Below, piece by piece: positions 16,595 to 24,879 of a stretch of DNA of 64,000 nt. The notes below the pieces were generated by a model. That model searched no databases, was not told the DNA's origin, and saw only the letters and a list, made by a program, of their open reading frames with translations. Source of the DNA: an uncultured Eubacteriales bacterium (GTDB taxonomy: Bacteria > Bacillota > Clostridia > Lachnospirales > Lachnospiraceae). The position numbers and the translations under genes are program-made. How positions within the stretch are numbered: position 1 is the first letter of the stretch; each line of letters opens with the position of its first letter. Where the stretch lies: assembly GCA_949283695.1 (NCBI GenBank), contig CASDTX010000046.1:124001-188000 (forward strand), read 5' to 3'.

Positions 16595-18211
16595 GTGGGA
16601 AAACCGACAGGATTTATGGATTATGCAAGAAAAGACAAGACAGCGGAAGCACCGCTTGAGAGGATCCGGCATTTTCAGGAGTTCCACACACCGCTTCCGA
16701 AGGAAGAGCAGGAACTTCAGGGGGCGCGCTGCATGGCGTGCGGCGTCCCCTTCTGCCAGTCCGGGCTGAACCTGATGGGTATGGCCAGCGGATGTCCCCT
16801 CCACAATCTGGTGCCGGAGTGGAATGACCTGATCTATAACGGCAACTGGGAAGAGGCGTATTACCGCCTGGTAAAGACGAATAATTTCCCGGAGTTCACC
16901 TCCCGGGTCTGCCCGGCACTCTGCGAGAATGCCTGTACCTGTGGTCTGAATGAAGACCCGGTGGCGACCAAGAGCAATGAGTACGCGATCATTGAGAATG
17001 CCTATGCAAAAGGCTATGCGAAAGCGCGTCCTCCCAAGGTCCGCACGGGGAAGAAGGTGGCTGTGATCGGCAGCGGCCCTTCCGGACTTGCGGCCGCGGA
17101 TCTTCTGAATCGGAGGGGCCACTCTGTGACGGTGTTTGAGCGGGAGGATAAAGCCGGGGGACTGCTCCGGTACGGGATCCCCAATATGAAGCTGGAGAAG
17201 CAGTATATCGACCGCAAGCTTCGGATTATGGAAGAAGAAGGGATTGAGTTCCGGCTGAACTGCAATGTGGGAAAGGAGATCAAACCCGCTCAGCTTCTGA
17301 AAGAGTTTGACCGCATTGTTCTGTGCTGCGGGGCCTCCAATCCGCGGGATATTCAAGTGCCCGGGAGAGATGCCGAGGGGATTTATTTCGCCGTTGATTT
17401 CCTGAAATCTACGACAAAAGCACTGTGGAAGGACGGGGGGATCTACGCATCTGGAACGGGAGAGTCTGACGGGAACGCGCAGACAGCGGGAACGGTCCTG
17501 CAGGGGAAGGATGCGCAGGCCGGAAAAGGCGTACTTCCGGCTGGAAATGCTGCGGCACTTCTGAAGAAGGGAAGCTATATTTCCGCGGCAGGGAAACATG
17601 TTCTGGTGATCGGAGGCGGCGATACCGGAAATGACTGTGTGGGAACCTCTATCCGTCATGGCGCGAAATCTGTGCTCCAGCTGGAGATGATGCCAAAGGC
17701 GCCGGACGAGCGGACGGCAGTGAATCCCTGGCCGGAGTGGCCCAGAGTGTGCAAGACGGATTACGGACAGGAAGAAGCAGCGGCAGTATTCGGTCAGGAT
17801 CCGAGAGTGTATACCACTACCGTGAAAGAATTTGTCAAAGATAAGAAAGGCAGAGTCTGCAAGGCGGTTCTCGTCAAGCTGGAAAGTAAAAAGGACGAGA
17901 AGACCGGACGGATGATGATGACAGAGATCCCGGGCAGCGAGTATACGGTGAATGCAGATCTCGTGCTGATTGCGGCCGGATTCCTGGGGAGCGAGGAGTA
18001 TGTGACCAAGGCCTTCGGTGTGGAGGTAGACGGCCGGAGCAATGTGCGGACGGAAGCAGGACGGCATGCTTCCAGCGCAGAACGGGTGTTTACTGCGGGC
18101 GATATGCACAGAGGGCAGTCTCTGGTCGTATGGGCCATCCGGGAAGGCCGGGAAGCGGCGAAAGAAGTGGACGAAAGTCTGATGGGGTATACAAATCTTA
18201 GTGTACAGTAG
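16595..18211 (+). CDS. gltD: Glutamate synthase, small (beta) subunit, with an unusual insertion
   Basis: The NAD(P)H-oxidising flavoprotein subunit that passes electrons to GltB. N-terminal cysteines of the Fer4-like domain (CMACGVPFCQSG, GCPLHN, CPALCENACTCG) are complete. The FAD dinucleotide fold is VAVIGSGPSGLAAADLL and the NADPH fold is VLVIGGGDTGNDC. At 538 aa it is longer than usual; the excess is a glycine/alanine-rich insertion of about 40 residues (roughly 286-325) between the FLKSTTKALW helix and the second nucleotide-binding fold. GTG start, with GGAGG nine bases upstream. A hairpin terminator follows. Confidence 0.95.
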   Translation: MGKPTGFMDYARKDKTAEAPLERIRHFQEFHTPLPKEEQELQGARCMACGVPFCQSGLNLMGMASGCPLHNLVPEWNDLIYNGNWEEAYYRLVKTNNFPEFTSRVCPALCENACTCGLNEDPVATKSNEYAIIENAYAKGYAKARPPKVRTGKKVAVIGSGPSGLAAADLLNRRGHSVTVFEREDKAGGLLRYGIPNMKLEKQYIDRKLRIMEEEGIEFRLNCNVGKEIKPAQLLKEFDRIVLCCGASNPRDIQVPGRDAEGIYFAVDFLKSTTKALWKDGGIYASGTGESDGNAQTAGTVLQGKDAQAGKGVLPAGNAAALLKKGSYISAAGKHVLVIGGGDTGNDCVGTSIRHGAKSVLQLEMMPKAPDERTAVNPWPEWPRVCKTDYGQEEAAAVFGQDPRVYTTTVKEFVKDKKGRVCKAVLVKLESKKDEKTGRMMMTEIPGSEYTVNADLVLIAAGFLGSEEYVTKAFGVEVDGRSNVRTEAGRHASSAERVFTAGDMHRGQSLVVWAIREGREAAKEVDESLMGYTNLSVQ

Positions 18212-18249
18212 CAACAAATTGAATCAATTTGTCGAATTATGGAATTTTT

Positions 18250-18279
18250 GGGCGCATTTTTGAGGAAATGTGCCCTTTT
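18250..18279 (+). terminator. Terminator of gltBD
   Basis: Stem GGGCGCATTT (18250-18259) with AAATGTGCCC (18266-18275), one G-T pair, six-base loop, followed by TTTT. Confidence 0.8.
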
Positions 18280-18356
18280 GCATGGAGAAAGTGCCGCAAG
18301 GTGCATACTAGTGACAAGCAAAAATGGGTATATGTTACGAAAATATTAAAAAAGTA

Positions 18357-18385
18357 TTGAAATTACAGCCTGGATTTATTATAAT
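18357..18385 (+). promoter_or_regulatory. Promoter of the secreted NlpC/P60 gene
   Basis: TTGAAA (18357-18362), 17-bp spacer, consensus TATAAT (18380-18385). The start codon is about 140 bases further, leaving a long untranslated leader. Confidence 0.8.
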
Positions 18386-18524
18386 CTATTACAGAGTGAG
18401 AACAAAAGAGAAATTAGTCCGCAGATCGTGTATTTTTACGGAAAACACAGTTGAAATATCAAGGTTGGTGTTGTATCATGCATATGTGTGGGCTTATAGA
18501 TAAAGAATAAGGAAAGGTGAAGAG

Positions 18525-19634
18525 ATGAAACTGAAAAGAGTACATAGTGCGCTGATAGCAACAGTCCTTACCTGCTCAATGCTGGTAACGCCGGTATTCG
18601 CAGAACCGACACAGGATGAACTGGAAGATCAGAAGGCGGATGCCGAGAGTGAACTGAGCAGTCTTCAGTCAGAACTGAACGCTCTGATCTCCAAGGCGAA
18701 TGAGCTGGAAGTCAAGCTGATTAATACGGGGGAGCAGATCAGCCAGGCAGAGGATGATCTGGCGGCTGCTGAGGAGAAGAAGGAACAGCAGTATGCGGCC
18801 ATGAAACTTCGTATTAAATATATGTACGAGTCCGGAAGCGGGACTGCCACGATGGAAAAGGTGATGACATCCGGCGATATCTCTGACATGCTGACACAGG
18901 CTGAGTATACTCAGAAGGTTCACGAGTATGACCGTGACCAGCTTGATGAGTATATAGCTACGATCACAGAGATTGAGGATCTCCAGGATACACTGAAGAC
19001 GGAGATGGCGAATCTTCAGGATCTGGAGGAAGAGTACAAGGTTCAGCAGAATGAGCTGACGGATACCATTTCTTCCAAGCAGGATGAGATCAGCAATCTG
19101 GATGAGATGATCCAGGAGGCGGCCCGGAAGGCAGAGGAAGAACGCAAGGCAGCTGAGGAGAGAGCGGCACAGGAAGCGGCTGCACAGCAGCAGGCACAGC
19201 AGAATCAGAGTACGAACACCGGCAACACCGGATATACAGGATCAACCGGCGGTACAGGAAGCAGCGGCGGCACGAGCAGCTCAGGATCCACATCCAGCGC
19301 GCCGGCTTACAACGAAGTGACAGGCAACGCGATCGTTGACCGCGCGTACAGCAAGATCGGATGCTGGTATGAGTGGGGCGCATGCGGCCCGGATACATTC
19401 GACTGCTCCGGACTTGTAAGCTATGCTCTGACAGGAAGTTACGTACGTCTGGGAACAACTTATACCTTTATGGGATGGACTCAGGTAAGCAATCCCCAGC
19501 CGGGAGATATTTGTACAAGCGCAACGCACTGTGGAATTTACATAGGCAACGGCCAGATGATCCATGCGCCGCAGACAGGCGAGCAGGTGAAGGTCGGCCC
19601 CGTACAGAGCGGTATGATCTACGTTCGTTATTAA
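18525..19634 (+). CDS. Secreted NlpC/P60 peptidoglycan hydrolase with coiled-coil N-domain
   Basis: A 369-aa exported protein. A signal peptide of about 26 residues ends in PVFA. Residues 27 to about 220 are a long coiled coil rich in Glu, Gln and Lys, like the N-domain of PcsB/CwlO-type hydrolases that are controlled by FtsEX. A low-complexity Gln/Gly/Ser/Thr linker follows (about 220-268), then the NlpC/P60 catalytic domain with Cys294 (FDCSGL), His335 (THCGIYIG) and His347 (MIHAP). Such enzymes cut the gamma-D-Glu-diamino acid bond in peptide stems. It is transcribed alone from a consensus promoter and ends in a hairpin. Confidence 0.9.
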   Translation: MKLKRVHSALIATVLTCSMLVTPVFAEPTQDELEDQKADAESELSSLQSELNALISKANELEVKLINTGEQISQAEDDLAAAEEKKEQQYAAMKLRIKYMYESGSGTATMEKVMTSGDISDMLTQAEYTQKVHEYDRDQLDEYIATITEIEDLQDTLKTEMANLQDLEEEYKVQQNELTDTISSKQDEISNLDEMIQEAARKAEEERKAAEERAAQEAAAQQQAQQNQSTNTGNTGYTGSTGGTGSSGGTSSSGSTSSAPAYNEVTGNAIVDRAYSKIGCWYEWGACGPDTFDCSGLVSYALTGSYVRLGTTYTFMGWTQVSNPQPGDICTSATHCGIYIGNGQMIHAPQTGEQVKVGPVQSGMIYVRY

Positions 19635-19682
19635 GGATCAGAAACAGATAAGAAGGACTGCCTTACAGAAGGCGGTTGAGAG

Positions 19683-19722
19683 AAGGGCATTGTGATTCGG
19701 GAGAATCATGATGCCCTTTCAT
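19683..19722 (+). terminator. Hairpin after the NlpC/P60 gene
   Basis: A 16-bp stem with two G-T pairs (19683-19698 with 19703-19718) and a four-base loop. The following T-run is short, so termination is likely but not certain. Confidence 0.6.
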
Positions 19723-19787
19723 AAAGGGAACAGTTCGGCTATTTCTGACGGGAGAACTGTGATTTAGATAAAGTGGGGGCGTGAACC

Positions 19788-21155
19788 TTGAAAAGAAGTA
19801 AATATGAGATAGACATGTGCCATGGGTCTATCATGGATAAATTGATCTCTTTTTCCCTGCCGCTGATGCTGTCCAGTGTTCTGCAGCTGATGTTTAACGC
19901 AGTGGATATCATTGTTGTCGGACATTTCAATGGAAGCCGGGCGCTTGCGGCGGTGGGATCGACAACTGCGCTGATTAATATTTTTACGAATCTGTTTATC
20001 GGAATCTCGCTGGGCGCAAATGTTCTGGCGGCGCGGTACCAGGCATCCGGGCGGGGCAGAGAAATGTCAGAGGCGGTCCACACGGCGATTGCGCTGGCCT
20101 TGATCAGCGGAATTATCATGGCGTTTGTCGGAATAGGAGCTTCCAGAACGGCGCTGGAGGTGATGGATACGCCTGCAGATGTGATTGATCTGTCCGTGCA
20201 GTATATGAAGATTTACTTTGCGGGAATGCCGTTCTTCATGCTCTATAACTATGGAGCGGCAGTGCTGCGGGCGGTGGGAGATACGAAACGCCCGCTGGTC
20301 TTTCTGATTGTTGCCGGACTGACGAATGTAGCGCTGGATCTTCTGCTGGTGATTGTGATTCCCCTGGGCGTGGCAGGCGTGGCTGTGGGCACGGTTGCGT
20401 CGCAGTTGGTTTCCAGCATTTTGGTGATCCGCTGTCTCTACAAGTCTGAGGGAAGTTATCAGCTGCGGTTTTCAAAGCTGAGGATTAAGTGGATGTATTT
20501 GAAGCCGATTTTTGCAGTGGGGATCCCTGCCGGGATCCAGAGTACGGTGATCAATTTCTCCAATGCACTGCTGCAGTCGTCCGTCAACTCTTTCGGCGCT
20601 ACCGCGATGGCGGGATATACAGCGGCCAATAATATCCTCGGCTTTTTATACGTGTCGGTGAATGCAGTTACGCAGGCGTGCATGAGTTTTACCAGTCAGA
20701 ATTATAGTGTGGGGAAACAGAAACGAATGGACCGGGTACTTGTCGAATGTATGATTCTTTCGGCAGGCGTGTCGCTTGTCATCGGAGGCGGGGCTTATGT
20801 ATTCGGGTCACAGATTCTGAAGATCTACACGGCAGATCCGGAAGTGATTCAGTGCGGGTTGGAGATTCTTTCGATCACCACAGTACCCTATTTCCTGTGC
20901 GGCATTATGGATCTCTTTCCGGGGGCCCTGCGCGGAATGGGGCATTCCGCGGTTCCCATGATCCTGTCTGTGATCGGAACCGTCGGCACCAGGATTGTGT
21001 GGATCTACGGATTCTTCCCTCACCACCGGTCTCTGCATTTCCTGTTCATCTCCTATCCGGGATCCTGGATTGCAACCATTCTCATGCAGGCAGTGTGCTT
21101 CTGGTTCGTGCGGAAACAGTGCGTTAGACAGCTGAAGCTGTCGCGGAGCGAGTAA
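19788..21155 (+). CDS. MATE family efflux transporter
   Basis: A 455-aa multidrug and toxin extrusion family protein with about twelve hydrophobic segments in two halves. Typical sequence is seen at the start (GSIMDKLISFSLPLMLSSVLQLMFNAVDIIVVGHF) and the second-half repeat (FGATAMAGYTAANNILGFLYVSVNAVTQACMSFTSQN). Members export cationic compounds using Na+ or H+ gradients. The start is TTG at 19788 with GGGGG a few bases upstream; there is no good ATG nearby. It is convergent with aroB and shares its terminator. Substrate is unknown. Confidence 0.9.
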   Translation: MKRSKYEIDMCHGSIMDKLISFSLPLMLSSVLQLMFNAVDIIVVGHFNGSRALAAVGSTTALINIFTNLFIGISLGANVLAARYQASGRGREMSEAVHTAIALALISGIIMAFVGIGASRTALEVMDTPADVIDLSVQYMKIYFAGMPFFMLYNYGAAVLRAVGDTKRPLVFLIVAGLTNVALDLLLVIVIPLGVAGVAVGTVASQLVSSILVIRCLYKSEGSYQLRFSKLRIKWMYLKPIFAVGIPAGIQSTVINFSNALLQSSVNSFGATAMAGYTAANNILGFLYVSVNAVTQACMSFTSQNYSVGKQKRMDRVLVECMILSAGVSLVIGGGAYVFGSQILKIYTADPEVIQCGLEILSITTVPYFLCGIMDLFPGALRGMGHSAVPMILSVIGTVGTRIVWIYGFFPHHRSLHFLFISYPGSWIATILMQAVCFWFVRKQCVRQLKLSRSE

Positions 21156-21186
21156 TAAAGGCAAGTGATAAAGGTGAGTAATAAAG

Positions 21187-21216
21187 AAAGGAACGGCATT
21201 ACACCGTTCCTTTTTC
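21187..21216. terminator. Shared terminator of the MATE gene and aroB
   Basis: Stem AAAGGAACGG/CCGTTCCTTT (21187-21196 with 21204-21213), seven-base loop, then a T-run on the plus strand. The loop contains the aroB stop codon, so the hairpin overlaps the end of that gene. Confidence 0.8.
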
Positions 21217-22254
21217 GTTGAAAAATGTGATCTCTGTGGGGTATACATAACTTTCCCCGATTTCCTTCAGCAGAACAAGATTCAGATGGCCGTTGAGGTT
21301 CTTTTTATCCAAAGACATGGCCTGGGTCAGTGCGGAAATATCAAGTCCGCAGGAGGAAGGAAGCTGGTAGATGTCGAGCGCTTTCTTGATCTTCTCTGCA
21401 CATCCGGGAGCAGTCAGTCCCTTTTCCTCTGCGGTCTTGGTGATCTGGTACATTCCGATCGCCACCGCTTCACCGTGACTTTCGCGTTCATAGTGATAAT
21501 ACTGTTCAATGGTATGGGCCAGGGTATGGCCGAAGTTCAGGAGCATACGCTCGCCGGTATCGAACTGGTCAGCTTCGACGACAGCACGCTTGATATCCAC
21601 ACAGCGGGCAATGATTTCAACCAGCGCAGGCTTTAACTCTTCAAAAGACGCGCAGGCACAGAGCCTGCTGAAGAGCTTCGAATCCTTAATACATCCGTAT
21701 TTAATGACTTCCCCCATGCCGTCGCTGATGAAATGGGCAGGGAGCGTATCCAGGACAGACGGATCGATCAAGACAAGCCTGGGATGATAGAAAGCACCTG
21801 CCAGGTTCTTCCCTTCCGGCAGATCCACAGCCACCTTGCCGCCTACAGAGGAATCCACCTGTGCCAAAAGGGTGGTGGGGATTTGAACCAGCTTCACACC
21901 GCGCAGATAAGTGGCTGCGGCAAAACCGGCCAGGTCGCCGATGACCCCGCCGCCGAGCGCAATCACAAGATCACTGCGGGTCAGCTTCGCCTTAAGCATG
22001 GCAGAATAAATACCAGGAAGAGAGTGGAAACTCTTCGTCGGTTCCCCGTGAGGAAGGACAAGAGAATGACATTCATATGAACAGAGCGCTTCCGTGAGCG
22101 TGTTGCCGTACAGGGGGTACACATTGTCATCAGAAATAATCATAATTTTACGTCCGGAAAAAACCTGCGAGATATACTGGCCGGCAGATTTCAGAATACC
22201 ATGCTCGATGTAGATGGGATATGAATTTTTACCTAAGTTAACAGTTAATTTCAT
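21199..22254 (-). CDS. aroB: 3-dehydroquinate synthase
   Basis: Second enzyme of the shikimate pathway, converting DAHP to 3-dehydroquinate with NAD and a divalent metal. The 351-aa protein has the NAD-binding GGGVIGDLAGFAAATYLRG segment, the VDSSVGGKVAVDLPEGKN motif, and the metal-binding histidines in NFGHTLAHTIE and ESHGEAVAIGM. It lies directly behind aroF on the same strand, so the first two steps of aromatic biosynthesis are encoded together. A 40-bp perfect palindrome in the gap to aroF could terminate or attenuate transcription into aroB. AAAGGAG precedes the ATG. Confidence 0.96.
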   Translation of the reverse strand: MKLTVNLGKNSYPIYIEHGILKSAGQYISQVFSGRKIMIISDDNVYPLYGNTLTEALCSYECHSLVLPHGEPTKSFHSLPGIYSAMLKAKLTRSDLVIALGGGVIGDLAGFAAATYLRGVKLVQIPTTLLAQVDSSVGGKVAVDLPEGKNLAGAFYHPRLVLIDPSVLDTLPAHFISDGMGEVIKYGCIKDSKLFSRLCACASFEELKPALVEIIARCVDIKRAVVEADQFDTGERMLLNFGHTLAHTIEQYYHYERESHGEAVAIGMYQITKTAEEKGLTAPGCAEKIKKALDIYQLPSSCGLDISALTQAMSLDKKNLNGHLNLVLLKEIGESYVYPTEITFFNEKGTV

Positions 22255-22286
22255 GTTGGTGGCTCCTTTGTTTGAAAATTTGTCTC

Positions 22287-22326
22287 AAAGGGGTCAGGCA
22301 CTTTTGCAAAAGTGCCTGACCCCTTT
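22287..22326. repeat. 40-bp perfect palindrome between aroF and aroB
   Basis: Two 19-base arms (22287-22305 and 22308-22326) flank a central GC, so the whole 40 bp is self-complementary. The arm contains GGGGTCAGGCAC. It begins 9 bases after the aroF stop and ends 32 bases before aroB. On the minus strand it is followed only by CTTTGAG, so it is a strong hairpin but a poor classical terminator. It may be a processing or attenuation site, or a member of a dispersed palindromic repeat family. Confidence 0.85.
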
Positions 22327-22335
22327 TCGCAGAAT

Positions 22336-23349
22336 TTACAGAATCTTTCCTACAACTTCTGCTATTTGTTTTACCTGTTTGAGTAATGCATCGTATTTTT
22401 CTGGTTTTAAGGATTGTGCGCCGTCGCACAGTGCGCATTCTGGATTGTTGTGAACTTCGATCATGAGTCCGTCGGCTCCGGCAGCGACAGCAGCTTTCGC
22501 CATAGGCTCTACGAGCCACCATTTTCCTCCTGCGTGACTGGGATCTACGATGACTGGAAGGTGGGTCTTCTTTCTGAGCACGGGGATGCTCTGGAGGTCC
22601 AGTGTGTTTCTTGTATAGGTCTCGAAGGTGCGGATGCCCCGCTCGCAGAGGATGACATTTTCGTTGCCGGATGCCATGATGTATTCTGCGGACATGATCC
22701 ATTCTTCGTATGTTGCGTTTAAGCCTCTTTTCAGCAGGATCGGGCGGTCCAGCTGTCCGAGCTGTTTTAAGAGATCGAAATTCTGCATGTTGCGGGCACC
22801 GATCTGGATGAGATCGACTTTCTCATTGAAGATATCCAGGTGCTGAGGGGACATCAGTTCTGTGACAATGGGAAGACCTATGGCTTCTTTCACTTCGCAG
22901 AGGATCTTAAGTCCTTCCAGGCCAAGTCCCTGGAAAGAGTATGGGCTGGTTCTTGGCTTGAACGCGCCGCCGCGGAGGAGATTTGCCCCGGAGGCTTTCG
23001 CCGCTTTGGCGACTTCCAGGACCTGCTCGTAGGATTCTACGGAACACGGTCCGGCGATCAATCCCATATAACCGCCGCCGATTTTGACGCCGGAGACATC
23101 GATGACCGAGTCTTCCGGATGGAACGCGCGGTTCGCAAGCTTATAAGGCTCCTGGACATGCATGACCTTGTCTACGCTGCTGTCTACTTCGAAAAGCCTG
23201 GGATCAATGAGTGTGGTGTCACCGATACAGCCGATGATGGTCATCTCTGTGCCACGTACGACATGGGTGTCGAGCCCTCTGTTTTTCACCAGGTTTTCAA
23301 CACGGCTGATATTTTGTTCGGTAGTATTTGGTTTTAATACGATGATCAT
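22336..23349 (-). CDS. aroF: 3-deoxy-7-phosphoheptulonate synthase (DAHP synthase, class I beta)
   Basis: First enzyme of aromatic amino acid synthesis, joining PEP and erythrose 4-phosphate. The 337-aa protein has an N-terminal ferredoxin-like regulatory domain (about 1-70, MIIVLKPNTTEQNISRVENL) as in the Thermotoga enzyme, where it mediates Tyr/Phe feedback, followed by the KDO8P-type barrel with AGPCSVES, RGGAFKPRTSPYSFQGLG and PVIVDPSHAGGKW. A consensus TTGACA-17-TATGAT promoter lies about 160 bases upstream, and the leader holds hairpins and a short aromatic-rich open frame, suggesting control by leader RNA. Confidence 0.95.
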   Translation of the reverse strand: MIIVLKPNTTEQNISRVENLVKNRGLDTHVVRGTEMTIIGCIGDTTLIDPRLFEVDSSVDKVMHVQEPYKLANRAFHPEDSVIDVSGVKIGGGYMGLIAGPCSVESYEQVLEVAKAAKASGANLLRGGAFKPRTSPYSFQGLGLEGLKILCEVKEAIGLPIVTELMSPQHLDIFNEKVDLIQIGARNMQNFDLLKQLGQLDRPILLKRGLNATYEEWIMSAEYIMASGNENVILCERGIRTFETYTRNTLDLQSIPVLRKKTHLPVIVDPSHAGGKWWLVEPMAKAAVAAGADGLMIEVHNNPECALCDGAQSLKPEKYDALLKQVKQIAEVVGKIL

Positions 23350-23415
23350 TTTTCCTTCTCCTTCGGTCTGGTCAGCACCGGTGAAACAGCAGCAGCTGCT
23401 GCGGATATACTGGCG

Positions 23416-23508
23416 CTATATTTGCAATAGATGATATAATTCTTGATATGGAAATATCAACAGGAACTTCACACTGTAAAATTTTAGCTGTTTAAAGTGT
23501 GAAAACAT
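23416..23508 (-). other. Possible leader peptide of aroF, aromatic-rich
   Basis: A 30-codon open frame with ATG within a few bases of the predicted transcription start. Eight of its 30 residues are aromatic (Phe at 2, 5, 10, 15, 19; Tyr at 11, 21, 25). There is no ribosome binding site, so it would have to be translated as a leaderless message. The local AT-richness also favours Phe and Tyr codons by chance. Confidence 0.25.
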
Positions 23509-23512
23509 AAGT

Positions 23513-23541
23513 ATCATAAATCATCAGCCGCAGAATGTCAA
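23513..23541 (-). promoter_or_regulatory. Promoter of aroF-aroB
   Basis: On the minus strand TTGACA (23541-23536), 17-bp spacer, TATGAT (23518-23513). Transcription would start near 23506. Confidence 0.8.
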
Positions 23542-23594
23542 CAGTTTTCCAGGCTGTTTTCTGGCTGGTTTCGGAGTTCGTCACGGTTTCCTCA

Positions 23595-23624
23595 TTGACA
23601 GCGGTGTGAGCCTGGTGGTATTTT
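23595..23624 (+). promoter_or_regulatory. Promoter of lrgAB
   Basis: TTGACA (23595-23600), 18-bp spacer, TATTTT (23619-23624), about 50 bases before the lrgA start. Confidence 0.65.
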
Positions 23625-23674
23625 AAGAAAACAATAACAACAGTATGAGGCTATCAAAGGAGAAGAAGTGAAGT

Positions 23675-24037
23675 ATGAAAATTATCCGACAGATCGGAAT
23701 TGTGTTTGCTGTGTGCTGGCTCAGCCAGGTTGTAGAGCATGTACTGCCGTTTGCCTTCCCGGCCAGTGTGATCGGCATGGTGCTGCTCCTGCTCTGCCTT
23801 ATCACGGGGATACTCAAGATCGAACATATTCAGGAGAAGGCAGATTTCCTTATGGAAAATATGGCTTTTTTCTTTGTGCCGGCAGGGGTGAGCATTATGA
23901 ACTATTTTGATATTTTAAAGAGCGCGGCGGTCCAGATCATCATCATCTGTGTTGTCTCTACGGTGATTACATTCGCTGTGACAGCATGGACTGTGAAGCT
24001 GACGATGCGTCTGCTGGAAAGGAGAAACAAGAGATGA
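23675..24037 (+). CDS. lrgA: CidA/LrgA family protein
   Basis: A 120-aa membrane protein with four hydrophobic segments and the LrgA signature FPASVIGMVLLLLCL followed by ENMAFFFVPAGVSIM. LrgA and LrgB together form a membrane complex first described as holin/antiholin-like and shown in Bacillus (PftAB) to move pyruvate. The gene has its own promoter and AAGGAG-type binding site, and its stop overlaps the lrgB start (ATGA). Confidence 0.88.
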   Translation: MKIIRQIGIVFAVCWLSQVVEHVLPFAFPASVIGMVLLLLCLITGILKIEHIQEKADFLMENMAFFFVPAGVSIMNYFDILKSAAVQIIIICVVSTVITFAVTAWTVKLTMRLLERRNKR

Positions 24038-24723
24038 ATGAACTCAAAGAACTGTGCGCCTCGCCCTATTTCGGGATCGCTCTGAGTGTGGCTGCATTCG
24101 GCCTGGGAGTCAGGCTGAACCGGAAGCTGAAAACGCCGGTGTGCAATCCGCTGATTGTTGCGATTGTGCTGATCGTGGCAGTGCTTCTGATCTTTCGGAT
24201 TCCTTACGAATCCTACAACGCAGGCGGAGAGATCATCAACATGTTCCTGGCTCCGGCGACGGCGTGCCTGGCAGTGGCGGTCTACACGAAGATGCAGGTG
24301 CTGAAGAAGTACTGGCTTCCGGTCCTGGCGGGATGTACGGCAGGATCGGCGGCGTCCGTCGGCAGCATTTATGTCATGTGCCGCCTGTTCGGGCTGGATG
24401 AGACAGTGCGCGTATCCCTGCTTCCGAAATCGGTAACCACGCCCATCGCGGTGAGTATTTCAGAGCCGGCCGGGGGCGTGGTGCCGGTGACTGTGGTGGC
24501 GGTAATTCTTACGGGGATTCTGGGAAGCATCATTGCGCCGCTGCTGATCCGGGTGTTCCATGTATCAGATCCGGTGGCGGCAGGGCTGGCCATCGGCGCG
24601 TCGAGCCATGCGGTAGGCACCTCCAAGGCGATCGAGATCGGCGAGGTTGAGGGAGCGATGAGCGGTCTGGCCATTGGGATCTGCGGCATCATTACGGTGC
24701 TGATTTCCATGGTGATCCTGTGA
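24034..24723 (+). CDS. lrgB: LrgB family protein
   Basis: A 229-aa multi-pass membrane protein, partner of LrgA. Conserved family segments are GGEIINMFLAPATACLAVAVY, LLPKSVTTPIAVSISEPAGG and GASSHAVGTSKAIEIGEVEGA, all intact. The ATG at 24034 overlaps the lrgA stop and follows GGAG at nine bases; the open frame continues upstream inside lrgA but that part has no start signal. The stop codon is the first three bases of an 18-bp palindrome. Confidence 0.9.
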   Translation: MNELKELCASPYFGIALSVAAFGLGVRLNRKLKTPVCNPLIVAIVLIVAVLLIFRIPYESYNAGGEIINMFLAPATACLAVAVYTKMQVLKKYWLPVLAGCTAGSAASVGSIYVMCRLFGLDETVRVSLLPKSVTTPIAVSISEPAGGVVPVTVVAVILTGILGSIIAPLLIRVFHVSDPVAAGLAIGASSHAVGTSKAIEIGEVEGAMSGLAIGICGIITVLISMVIL

Positions 24724-24831
24724 ACGGACGTCCGTTCAGCGTAATGCAGCCGCGGAAAGCCCGACGTCCGTTCAGTGCAGCGCAGGCGGGAAAATGGACG
24801 TCCGTTCAGCGTAATGCAGCTGCGGAAAACC
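24721..24831 (+). repeat. Three direct repeats with a palindromic core after lrgB
   Basis: The core GACGTCCGTTCAG occurs at 24727, 24763 and 24797. The first and third copies extend over about 36 bases nearly unchanged (24726-24761 and 24796-24831); the middle one is shorter by a small deletion. At the first copy the core is part of a perfect 18-bp palindrome, TGAACGGACGTCCGTTCA, which includes the lrgB stop. It lies between lrgB and the ClC gene. Confidence 0.8.
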
Positions 24832-24879
24832 AGAGAAATGAAAAAGAAGGAAAATGAGAGATAAAGAAGGAAACGAGAG

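Larger units (their letters stand above)
18212..18524 (+). other. Intergenic region and long leader upstream of the NlpC/P60 gene
   Basis: 313 bases without a gene. A small hairpin ACAAATTG/CAATTTGT (18214-18232) and the gltD terminator come first, then a strong promoter. The transcript would carry a leader of about 130 bases. I see no riboswitch consensus in it. Confidence 0.6.
23350..23674. other. Divergent control region between aroF and lrgA
   Basis: 325 bases with two opposed promoters. The aroF leader contains an 8-bp inverted repeat (23468-23475 with 23496-23503), a 7-bp hairpin with a GGAA loop on the plus strand (23443-23460), and the 14-bp palindrome GCAGCAGCTGCTGC (23389-23402). 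No T-box or other known riboswitch core is visible. Confidence 0.6.

Noticed and set aside
24721-24831. Short CRISPR array
   Set aside because: Repeats are degenerate and run into each other without unique spacers of constant length, and there are no cas genes.
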